A stretch of DNA of 64,000 bases from positions 9,043,983-9,107,982 of the forward strand of contig NC_087077.1 of assembly GCF_026151205.1 (NCBI RefSeq), read 5' to 3'. The translations under genes and the position numbers were made by a program. Below, piece after piece: positions 1 to 10,219 of this stretch. The notes under the pieces were generated by a model. That model was not told where the DNA came from. It searched no databases and saw only the letters and a program-made list of their open reading frames with translations. Numbering within the stretch: the stretch's first letter is position 1; each line of letters opens with the position of its first letter. This stretch comes from Bolinopsis microptera. Taxonomy: Eukaryota; Ctenophora; Tentaculata; Lobata; Bolinopsidae.

Positions 1-171
1 TGGTATTTCAATACGTCAAATTCCAGATACATTAGATACAGGTCTGAAATGGTCATTAATGTGTGAGAAGGTGTGCGGGTGAAGTGTGATATGATGTTGA
101 AAGTATAGGAAGGTAGATAAAAAAATTAATAAAACAAAAATAATAATAATATGGGGAGCAAAGAGACTAGG

Positions 172-2016
172 CTAGACTGTTGTTTCACTATCCAATAAAC
201 ATTTCCATAGATGCTTAGTGACCTCAGCTTTGAAAAGGCTAGTAGACACAATCTGTCTTACCTGTAAAGGGAGTCCATTCCACAGTATATGGGTTCTGTA
301 GAAAAATGATTTTGCCAGTGGGCTATTTGAGGTACATGTGGTGTGTGAATTCTGACTTAACTTAGGTAAAATTGATGACACAATAGACAGACTGTCGAGG
401 TGGCAACGTCTTAGTCGAGAAGTGCCCTGATATAAAGAGAGATAGTGAGGCAGCGATACAGGAATTAAATTGTTAAGAACTTTGTGGAAAAAAATAAGAT
501 CATTCAAGTCAAACTTTTGAGACAAAGGGAGAATGTCGACAAGCTTGCACTTTTTGACATATTGCTCAGGTGGATAACTGCGGCCCTCTTCAGACAGAAT
601 CCATTTAATAGCTCTCTTTTGGAGACTTGGTTTTCCTGAAACAATAAGCACTTTACATTTTGCTGGATGGAATCGCATTTTGTTTCTTAGTGCCCAGTCA
701 GAGAGATAGTCTATATCCATTTGTAAATTAGTATTATCAGAAGATGAATGTATTTTGCGCCAGATTTTTGTATCATCGGCATACAAAACAATATCAGTAT
801 TATCCGAAAGGCCAAGAGGAATATCATTGATAAACAATACAAAAAGTAAGGGACCAAGAATAGAGCCCTGGGGGACACCAGAATTAACTGAGAGGGTAGA
901 TGACATCTCATTACCAATAACCACTCTTTGGTAACGGCCTTGAAGGTAATTGGTAAGAAATTTGAGAAGTGTACCATCAATGTTATATAAGGTCTTTAGC
1001 TTATGAAGAAGGATATCATGATTTACAGAATCAAATGCCTTAGCAAAATCAAAATACACAACATGATTGATAATGTTTTCGTTAAGAGACAATGCCAGGC
1101 TATCACAAAAGTCAACCATATTGGTTGTGCATGACTTGTGCTCTAGAAAACCATGCTGCCTGGGATCAAGAAGGGTAATTGTCAAAGAAAGCAGTTTACG
1201 TTTAACAATGCGCTCAAAAACTTTCATGACTAAACAAGTAAGGGATATTGGTCTATAGTTTTCAACCTCACTTTTCTTACCTTTCTTAAATATTGGGACA
1301 ACATTTGCAAGTTTCCATTCTTGTGGAATGTAGCCGCTGTTGTAAGATCCGCGAAAAATGCATGTTAGAGGGTAAGCTAAACCTACGGAACAATTTTTGA
1401 GAATTTTACCGTGTATGCCATCTGGTCCCTGGGCTTTATTTGAATTAATATTTGAAAGAAGCTTACGAACATCCCGATGATCGAAGTCAATATCAAAATC
1501 AACATCATTGACATAGGAGATGTCAGTGTCATAAAGTGAAGGATCCGAAAACTGGTTATAAAAGAAAGAATTGAAAAGTTCAGCTTGAGCTTTGGGTTTG
1601 AACCGAAGCTGTCCAGAATAACTAACACAATTAGGAATACGGCAGGAGTTAGATTTATACTTAACATGTGACCAAAACTTCTTAGTTATAAGCGCTGGAT
1701 CATCACTATTGAAAAGATTGTCTCTTATTTTGGCTGATGAAAGCCTCTTAAAATCTTTACGGCTAGTAACAAACTTTAACTCATCAGAAATAGAACCAGA
1801 AATTTTAAATTTAGCTCTGAGTCTATCTTTTTTACGGCATGAAGAAAAAAGTTCACTATCGAACCACGGGGGTTGAAACTCTGATTTAATAGTTACTTTA
1901 GGAATATGTATATCAACTAAATTCATAATGCAGTCTTTAACTAACTTCCAAGACGAATCAGGATCTAGGCATTCTAGGACTTGCCAATTAATCGAGCATA
2001 ATTCACGATTAATCAT
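172..2016 (-). CDS. LINE (non-LTR retrotransposon) reverse transcriptase, 5'-truncated
   Basis: A 614-codon open frame encodes the RT part of a LINE ORF2. Reading along the protein there is a linker rich in charged residues, then RT motif A (FDFAKAFDSVNH), motif B (GVPQGSILGP) and the catalytic YADD, followed by a C-terminal thumb-like region. RT copies the element's RNA at the target site. The frame stays open upstream to about 2100, but no endonuclease domain follows, so the copy is 5'-truncated, which is usual for LINEs. Downstream in element sense (lower coordinates) the strand ends near an ATT-type simple repeat at about 120-155, a typical LINE tail. The motifs resemble CR1/L2/Jockey-type elements; I cannot settle the clade. 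The RT frame has no internal stop, so the copy is fairly young. Confidence 0.9.
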   Translation of the reverse strand: MINRELCSINWQVLECLDPDSSWKLVKDCIMNLVDIHIPKVTIKSEFQPPWFDSELFSSCRKKDRLRAKFKISGSISDELKFVTSRKDFKRLSSAKIRDNLFNSDDPALITKKFWSHVKYKSNSCRIPNCVSYSGQLRFKPKAQAELFNSFFYNQFSDPSLYDTDISYVNDVDFDIDFDHRDVRKLLSNINSNKAQGPDGIHGKILKNCSVGLAYPLTCIFRGSYNSGYIPQEWKLANVVPIFKKGKKSEVENYRPISLTCLVMKVFERIVKRKLLSLTITLLDPRQHGFLEHKSCTTNMVDFCDSLALSLNENIINHVVYFDFAKAFDSVNHDILLHKLKTLYNIDGTLLKFLTNYLQGRYQRVVIGNEMSSTLSVNSGVPQGSILGPLLFVLFINDIPLGLSDNTDIVLYADDTKIWRKIHSSSDNTNLQMDIDYLSDWALRNKMRFHPAKCKVLIVSGKPSLQKRAIKWILSEEGRSYPPEQYVKKCKLVDILPLSQKFDLNDLIFFHKVLNNLIPVSLPHYLSLYQGTSRLRRCHLDSLSIVSSILPKLSQNSHTTCTSNSPLAKSFFYRTHILWNGLPLQVRQIVSTSLFKAEVTKHLWKCLLDSETTV

Positions 2017-2330
2017 GTCCCAGTTTGCTTTCTTATAATTATAGATTTTACGTTTAGGAGTTTTCTTGCGGGAAAAGGAGCTTTTAATTGAAAAATGACA
2101 GAAAACTTTAGACTTGTAAATACAGACGATTTATACCATTTAAGACTTTTTGCAACAGATAGAAAAGCATGGAGAGAGTTAAGCATGATTTAGTTTATTC
2201 AGTGTTATTTTTCTCTTGGTGACTTATCAGGTCATCAAGATGTTCTTTATGTTCTATTTTTGATTTGAATAAAGTTATATAATAATAAATAATATAAGGT
2301 TAAATCAAAGACTATAGAGGAAGTTGCTAA

Positions 2331-4405
2331 GTTGCTAATGAGATATACCAGGTTGAAAATGCATCGAGTAAGAAAGAATCGATTGGAGTCGTCATAGAAA
2401 ATGAAGTAGCAGAGAAAGATCACCATGAGAAATTTACGGAGGAAGATCAAGAAAAGGTAACAATTGGACAGAAGACGATAGAGGAGGTTGTTAATGAGAT
2501 AGCTGGAAAGCCAACAATATGGTCGATATTATTCGTTATTGTGGCAATGTCTTACGGGTTTAGCGTGGATTCACTTACTTATCTCACTGTTTTTGCAGGT
2601 TAGTTTTTGAAATGCTGGTCACTGGTCAAGCCAAACAATGCAGAAATATGATTTATTCATAAACATTTGTGGATTCTTCAGAAATTTAAATTGTAAACCT
2701 GGGTTCATTATATTTTTAAAAATAATTTACCCATTTCAGGAACACTCTCATACGAAAAATGGGAATGTGTTTCTACACTGTGCACTAAACTCTTGAACAA
2801 CTCCACTGATAAAACAGACTTTTACACAAGGAATACGCTATGTAACTCTAACTTGAAGTTAAACGAGGACTTTATTTTTACAAATGATGGCAGGACCTCT
2901 TTGGCTGTAGATTGGGGATTGTTCTGTGACGGTGAACCTAAAATGTCATTTCTTTCATCCTCCATTTTTGCAGGTTTGTTGAATAAATGATTGCTTCAAG
3001 TCTCAAGTCCGAGTTAAGATGTTAGGCCCTTTTTCAAAAAGAGTTCAATATGATAATATATTATTATGATAATGAATAATGTGCAATGTTGTTATTTTGA
3101 ATTATGTTATGTAACTACTATATAATTTTCCTATCTGATTCTGTCTACCGTCCTCACAGGAGCATACGTAGGATTTCTGGTAGCTTCACCTCTTTTTGAC
3201 ACACTGGGACGGAAAAAGGTGACAATTGGAGCGGCGATTCTAACTTTAATCACAACCATAGCTGCCGGATTCAGCCAAAACTACTATTTAATGGTAAGTG
3301 GTAGTTGTGTTAATCAAGATTTCAACTACCACAGTGAACAACTAATTTAATGAAACTTGATATTCCGTAGAAAACAGCCTACAATAGCACTAAAGATTCT
3401 CTCCTTCAGGTGGTGTTACGATTCCTCTGTGGAGTAGGCAAGAACGCCTGCTGGATGGGGATCTACTGCTGGATATTGGAGTTCACCCCAGCACGCATGC
3501 GGATCTTCATGACCATACTTGCTTACACCTCCCATGGAACAGGCTTTCTGCTGGTTGATATGATAGGCTACTACGTCAAAGACTGGAGGCACATCTTCTT
3601 TATCATCAGTACAGTCACATTTCTTGGGACTGTCCCAATGTTCTTTGTACCCGAATCCCCGAGATTTTTCCTTTCCAAGAATAAGCTAAGTAAAGCTAAA
3701 GCTAGTTTGGAAAGATTCTCCAGGTACATAGGGAGCCCTAAATCTATGGCAGAAGTAAATTTGGTCTTCACTCCACACAAACAGAACTGGTTGAAGCAGA
3801 TCAAGGATTTCTATGTATACCCAAAGTTGGGTATACAAACCATGCTCCTTGCCATTGTCTGGATGTTAACTTGCGCACTGAGTTACACTTTTAACTTCGG
3901 CTGGTCCAAAATTAGCAAGGATTTCTACATGGGATACGCGTTTGCTGCAGTTGGAACGATCCTATCCTACTACCTGATCATACCAGTCAATATTCTCCTC
4001 GGGAAAAAGCGTGGAATGATCTGCTTCCTTGTGATAAGCGGCTTCTCGTACTGTATTGCAATGATCGACTACAACATTTCCCTAGACTTCACCATTGAGC
4101 ATCTTGCAAGCCTTGTGGGGTTCATGACCATTACAAGCACTTACGCCATGACAAACCAGTACACAGGAGAGTTGACCCCAACATCCCATAGGGGTATGGT
4201 ATTCTGTATTTGCGGGAGTTTTGGGAGAATCGGCAGCTTTCTTGGTCCCTACATCCAGCTTCTCTTTACCATCTTGGATAAACGGATAACCTTTGGTATC
4301 TTTACAGTGGTCACAATTATTTGTGGGATCATCATAACCTTCACGAGGGACCCAACAGGGAAAGATATGCCGGAAACACCAGCAGAATTGGGCAAAGTTA
4401 AGTGA
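2331..4405 (+). CDS. SLC22-like major facilitator transporter, copy A (5' end disrupted)
   Basis: Four exons can be joined with consistent phases: up to 2598, 2740-2973, 3160-3293 and 3410-4405 (stop). All junctions are GT-AG. The product is a 12-TM major facilitator of the organic-ion (SLC22) type at the cell membrane. Seen: a cysteine-containing extracellular loop ending in WGLFCDG, then a glycine-rich helix leading to the loop LFDTLGRKK (MFS motif A), PESPRFF in the middle, and ELTPTSHRG near the C-terminus, an SLC22 signature. Substrate unknown. Compared with copy B at 7.9 kb the first exon carries an 8-bp tandem duplication (GTTGCTAA at 2323-2330 and 2331-2338). It breaks the frame and puts a TAA just upstream, so I see no ATG for the N-terminus. 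Either an alternative upstream exon is used or this copy has lost its start. Confidence 0.75.
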
Positions 4406-4778
4406 ACAATTAAATAAATATTTATATTTATAAGGATAATTGGACAACACTGTAGAAAGGGAACAAATAATTCTTTCATCACATGACACTGTGACATTTG
4501 GAGATAAGGATTTAAAGCATGTAAATAAGTTAAATTATTCTATTCATTTATTCAACAACTGTGTGTTTCTCTGTTGACGAATTCAATTTAATTTTCAGCC
4601 TTCTACTGTGAAATATAGGTGATTAGGTCATATTTTCCATAACTTACCAGACTAAAAGAGATCTTGGTAATAACTCCCAAACTACAGTTTGATAATTCAA
4701 AAACAATGATTTCTATACTACAAAAAAAATTATCGCTCAAATGCCCAAAAGATGTCGTGAGCTAGTTTGGTGTAGGCG

Positions 4779-6060
4779 GTGGGTCAAGCTCATCTTCACA
4801 GCTTTATCAACTCAGTCAGAACATTGACCACTACAGTCTTGATATTTTGGGTATTACTGAAACTCGTATGCCAGGATCTGGAAGTACACTTTTGGACAAT
4901 GGTAGTCTACTTATTCATTTTGGTAGGGGAGATGGTATCAAAAGGCAAGGGGTTGGCCTATGTCTTTCCAAAAAGGTCAGGAACTCCCTGATCTCTTATG
5001 TACCTACATCAGAGCGGGTCTTAACAGCTAGGTTACACGGCAAACACCTCAACATATCTGTTGTTGTAGCCTACGCTCCGACTGACGGTTAATGGTGAAA
5101 TGTCTGATTGGTTCTCTGTTAATTCGGGCACTGGACAGGGTGATATTCAGGGCCCTCCTGTATTTAATTTTTGTCTGAACTTTGGAATCTTTTTGGCCGA
5201 GGTTCACAAGGCAATCAGTCATGGTGCTGTACTGCAAAAGGAACTAAAGGGTGCAAATGAAAAAAGTTATCATGGATAGTGACTACGCTGATGATCTGGC
5301 TGTGATGGACAATACTGAAGAAGGGCTGCAAGAGTCCACTGATCTTATAGCTTATTACACCTCTTATGCTGGGTTAAAGATCAACGCTAAAAAGACACAA
5401 TGCATGGCGATCAGCAAGTGTGCGTTCCAGCGACCTTACACCGAAAGAGACAGTATAAAGTTAACAGTGGATGGAGAACCTGTTGAACAGATCAGCAACT
5501 TTGTTTATCTTGGTGCCAACATCAATGGGGATGGTACCATTGACCGAGATCTTGACATCAGGATCCAGCGTGCTAATGGTGCTTTCCATCAGCTTTCGAA
5601 GATATGGAACAGTCGAACTATAAGAACGCCCACCAAGATCCGTATCTACAAGGCTTCTGTTATTACCATTCTGTTATATGGAGCTGAAGTCTGAAACACA
5701 ACAAAGAAGCAGATGAAACGGTTTGAGGTCTTCCATCTGACCTCCCTGAGAAGAATCTTGAAGATAAAGTGGTTCTTCCATGTCTCCAATGAATGCCAGA
5801 GACGCGGTTTCCCAATTTCTTACTGGATTGGAAACCAAACTATGGAAAGAGACTGAGAGGACGACCCCGCAAAGGCTGGATGGCCTGTGTACTCGAGGAT
5901 GCGGCTGAATTTACAGGTGTCGATAACATCAGCAGAGATGCAGTAAAACAGTTGGCTCTAAAGCGAGTGGAATGGAGGAACATGTTACGCCGTAAAAGAG
6001 ATGTGTGTGATGCAGGCCACTCCAACGACTAGGAGGAGACCTCTTCATGTATGTATGTAT
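4779..6060 (+). mobile_element. LINE family 1, internally deleted copy (endonuclease + RT C-terminus)
   Basis: The first part (4779-5092) encodes the N-terminus of an APE-type endonuclease, with LGITETR and a stretch ending VVVAYAPTDG. The sequence then jumps at about 5090 to the RT motif B region (SGTGQGDIQGPP), so most of the endonuclease and the front of the RT are deleted. The RT resumes with DSDYADDLAVMDN (catalytic ADD) and a C-terminal part with FVYLGANI and LLYGAEV up to 5694. There are further frame breaks after that, and the last coding piece ends near 6032. The 3' end is a short ATGT repeat at 6047-6061, typical of a LINE tail. A related copy lies at 43.7-46.3 kb. Non-functional. 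Confidence 0.82.
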
Positions 6061-6061
6061 G

Positions 6062-6478
6062 TGGGTCAACATCTCTGGAGACCATAACACAACGAATTGT
6101 TTATAAAGTTATAACACAACAAATTGTTCATAACACAACAAATTGTTCATAACACAACGAATTGTTTATAAAGTTATAACACAACAAATTGTTCATAACA
6201 CAACAAATTGTTCATAACACAACAAATTGTTCATAACACAACAAGTTGTTTATAACACAACGAATTGTTCATAACGCAACAAATTGTTTATAACACAAAT
6301 AATTGTTCATAACACAACGAATTGTTCATAACACAACAAATTTTTCATAACACAACGAATTGTTCATATCACAACAAATTGTTTATAACAAAACGAATTG
6401 TTTATAACACAACGAATTGTTCATAACACAACAAATTGTTCATAACACAATGAATTGTTCATAACACAACAAGTTGTT
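6062..6478. repeat. Tandem satellite, ~19-bp unit
   Basis: About twenty diverged copies of a unit close to CATAACACAACAAATTGTT follow directly on the LINE tail. Each unit contains AACAAATTGTT, which is nearly its own reverse complement, so single strands could fold. Variants differ by A/G (CAACGAA versus CAACAAA) and a few longer units contain TTTATAAAG. No coding potential. Confidence 0.9.
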
Positions 6479-6588
6479 TTAGCAAAAAATCACGAACCCT
6501 CTAGGCAAGTCTCATTTGCTTTTTTTAAACAAGAATTGCGCCTGTTGTTTCGTTTTGGCGGACGCTAGATTTCCATTCACTATAACTA

Positions 6589-6720
6589 TCTTACTATATA
6601 TAAAGCGAGACGATATATATGTGTTTATCCGAACCATTTTACTGACACCACGGCATCAAGTTTAACGCGACTTTCCGCAAAAACCGTAAAAGATATACAA
6701 CTGAAACTTTTTTGACTGGG
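6589..6720 (+). mobile_element. Possible Helitron 5' end (decayed)
   Basis: The sequence TCTTACTATATATAAAGCG begins at 6589 after an A, which is how many Helitron 5' ends look. No matching hairpin plus CTRR 3' end was found downstream, so the element's extent is unknown. The call rests only on resemblance to known termini. Confidence 0.3.
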
Positions 6721-7402
6721 TCAAATGCGTTAATGGCCTCCAAATCAGCATGAAAAAATGAAAAATTGGCCAATGAATAGGAATTTTAGAGCCCAAAATT
6801 TGGACCCCCAAGTGGTGTCAAAAACGCGAATTAAATACGTAATACTTATTTTAGTCTCTTGAGTCTTGACACCATTTTAGGGTTATACGGGTTCCTGCCA
6901 GTAATTATAAGCTCTAATCAGCTCACTTCATAATAATAATATTGATAAATTATGCTTTAAATAGGGAAACACTTGAAATTTAATTCAATTGCCGTAGAAC
7001 TTAACTTATCTAACGTATTTTAACGTATCTGTAATTCAAGAAATTGTAAGTAAAAGTAAACTATACTCATGTTTTATACACATCAGTAGACTACGCGTGC
7101 CACGTACAAATTGGGCTCATAGTGAAAGGTTGCTTTCTGTGAAAGGTTCAAAGGTTGATTTCTGTTCCTTTTATCATCGTCTGAGTTAACTTTAAGAAAA
7201 ACATCCACAGAAAGTAACTGTAAGCCTGCAATCCATGCCATTGCAGGCTTACACATAACATATTGAGCCATTAATATAGGATAGTTCACTATATTATTAG
7301 TCCAAATTCAGTGCCCAAACGTTCTGGCTTAGTCTTACTGCTCGAACACTCATCACTTTAATGAATATTTGTATTCTTATAATATAATATCGTGATAATA
7401 TA

Positions 7403-7723
7403 TCTATTATTTTTGTCTGTCTGTACTGTATGTATGTATGTACGACACTACGACCGCCCACGTGCAAATTATATGAGAAATATGAAGTTATGTAAAAATC
7501 AAAAGGTTGCAATTGCAAAGCAACGGTGCTGGAATGCGCACGTGCACTGATATGATTGTCGAACGGCATTTTGATCGGTTTTGTGGTAATTACGTTGTGT
7601 TTAGTGCAAGCTACATTTTGATCGGCTGTGTCTTCGGTTGTGACGGATATTTTTGATGCGATAAAAACTGACTAGTACCAAAGAATACTATTAGCTTCCT
7701 CCCTGTGACCACGGACTTTCTAG
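7403..7723 (+). mobile_element. Small non-autonomous Helitron, copy 1
   Basis: A 321-bp non-coding repeat starts with TCTATTAT after an A and ends in CTAG followed by T. A degenerate hairpin (CCCTGTGACCACGG) lies about 8 bp before the end. These are the hallmarks of Helitrons (5' TC, 3' hairpin plus CTRR, insertion between A and T, no target duplication). A second copy lies inverted at 31386-31699 and aligns along its whole length, including a CCGCCCACGTGCAAATTA block and a TTTTGATCGGTTTTGTGGT block. It carries no protein and would depend on a Rep/helicase made elsewhere. Confidence 0.75.
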
Positions 7724-7916
7724 TATACTAATAATATGATCGTGAAAGATGTTAATTTTTCCTCATTCGGTTAATTATGAAAATCAATATATATATATTA
7801 TTATTCCTCGCAAGTTCGCAGTTATCTCGACGGTGAGTAGTAAGTCCGAGTACGGAGATGTCAATCAATATTATTTTAACACTCAGCAATGCAGCAGCAA
7901 GCACTAAACCTTTCAG

Positions 7917-10219
7917 ATAAGCACAACTCCAAAAATAAACGGTTCGACTAAGGCAGATATTTCCGACAAGGATCTTGTAATGAAAGAGCACTCGAAGTTT
8001 GAGACAGTTATTGAGGTAATTCAAGAAAATGTCACGGCCGGAAAAAAGTCGATAGAGGAGGTTGTTAATGAGATATACAAGGTTGAAAATGCATCGAGTC
8101 AGAAAGAATCGATTAAAGTCATCATAGAAAATGAAGTCGCAGAGAAAGATCACCATGAGAAATTTACGGAGGAAGATGAAGAAAAGGTAACAATTGGACA
8201 GAAGACGATAGAGGAGGTTGTAAATGAGATAGCTGGAAAGCCAACAATATGGTCGATATTATTCGTTATTGTGGCAATGTCTTACGGATTAAGTTTGGAT
8301 TCACTCACTTACATCACAGTTTTTGCTGGTTCGTATTTTAGAACGTCAGATTTGTCTTGACTCTTTAGTTTTTTAAAAGCATGAATCTTATTGAACTAGG
8401 TACTAGCAGGAACAAAGATTTCTGTTAGTTTCTCAATAAGTTTTACATCAAAATAATGTCAATGTAATTTTGTATGGCTGAAATGTAACGCCTGATTGTC
8501 ATAAACTATATAATAATTAATTGAATTTTCAAATTTTAAAAATATTTCCAAACCAGGAGCGCTACCGTACAAAAAATGGGAATGTGTTTCAACACTGTGC
8601 ACTAAACTCTTGAACAACTCCACTGATAAAGCATACTTTTACACAAGAATACGCTATGTAACTCTAACTTGAAGTTAAACGAGGACATTGTTTTTACAAA
8701 TGATGGCAGGACCTCTTTGGCTGTAGATTGGGGACTGTTCTGTGACGGTGAACCTAAAATGTCATTTCTTTCATCCTCCGTGTTTGCCGGTAATACTAAC
8801 AGCGCCATTCACATTTTAAAATGATATTTTTCACATAATTATCAATTAGAATAAGTACCAAATCCAATGAGCCTTTCATTATTTAGGATTCCACATACTA
8901 TACATATTTATCATATTTATGTAGCCTTTCAATATTCTCAGGGGGCTATGTAGGATTTCTTCTAGCAGCACCTCTACTTGACAAGCTCGGACGAAAAAAA
9001 GTGACCATAGCAATGGCTCTTATAAGTTTGATCTCAAACTTAGTCAGTGGATTTAGTTCTGACTACTCTTTCATGGTGAGCAAATCTCTATGTTTGGAGG
9101 GGGTCTTGAGCAAATCTCTACGTTATATTTTGTTAATGATTGAGTTGTAAGAGTTGATATTATTAACACGATACCTTTAGACTCCAATAAACAAATTATT
9201 TCCGTTATGTTACAAGTTCGTCCACAAACTTTCAGGTTGTTCTGCGATTCTTCTGTGGTCTTGGGATAAATGCGTGTTATATGGGGGTATATTGCTGGAT
9301 ATTGGAGTTCACCCCTACAAACCTAAGAACCTCAATGACCACCCTTTGTCTTACTAGCATTGGTTTGGGTTTCTTACTGGTTACTATGATAAGCTACTAC
9401 GTAAACAACTGGAGGCACATTTATTTAATAATGAGTTCAGTTACTTTTATAGGGACTGTTCCGTTGTTTCTGTTGCCCGAATCCCCAAGATTCTTACTCA
9501 CCCAGGGTAAACTTGATGAAGCAAAATATAGCTTGGAGAAATTCTCGAGGCAGATAAGGAGTCCTAAATCTATGGCGGAAGTAAATTTGGTCTTCACACC
9601 ACACAAACAGAACTGGTTAAGGCAGATCAAAGATTTCTATGTTTACCCAAACTTGGGTATACAAACCATGCTCATTGCCCTTCTCTGGATGTTAAATTGT
9701 GCACTAAGTTACACTTTTAACTTCGGCTGGTCCAAAATAAGCAAGGATTTGTACATGGGTTACGCCTACGCTGCAATAGGGACCATACTGTCCTATTACG
9801 TGCCTATACCGGTCACAAAGATGTTAGGAAAAAAGGTTGGACTGATAAGCCTCCAGTTGACAAGCTGTTTCTTTTACTGCATTGCCATGATTGACTTCAA
9901 TATCTCTGAAACGTTCACTGTGGAGCATATGGCCAGCCTTCTAGGGTACATGACCATTATAAGCAGTTACACCATGATTTACCAGTTGACTGGTGAGATG
10001 GCTCCAACATCCCATAGGGGTATGGTTTTCTGTATTTGCGGGAGTTTTGGGAGAATCGGCAGCTTTCTTGGTCCCTACATCCAGCTTCTCTTCACCATCT
10101 TGGATAAACGGATAACCTTTGGTATCTTTACAGTGGTCACGATTATTTGTGGGATCATCGTAACCTTCGCGAGTGACCCAACAGGAAAAGATATGCCGGA
10201 TACACCTGTGGATGTTTAA
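7917..10219 (+). pseudogene. SLC22-like major facilitator transporter, copy B (frameshift in exon 2)
   Basis: A tandem paralogue of copy A with the same four-exon layout: 7917-8328 (acceptor TTTCAG just before 7917, first ATG at 7980), 8557-8789, 8942-9075 and 9236-10219 (TAA). Exons 3 and 4 are intact and carry LLDKLGRKK (MFS motif A), LPESPRFLL and EMAPTSHRG. Exon 2 is 233 bp against 234 in copy A: one G is missing near 8646 (ACAAGAAT versus ACAAGGAAT). Translation then stops shortly after at a TGA. The cytoplasmic N-terminus is unusual for SLC22: about 90 charged residues with an internally repeated IEEVVNEI motif. As given, the protein would be truncated before most membrane helices; a sequencing or assembly error is the main alternative. 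Confidence 0.7.

Noticed and set aside
4082-4497. Minus-strand ORFs over the last exon of the transporter (also 9941-10297)
   Set aside because: Antisense shadows; both transporter copies share them because the coding strand is conserved.
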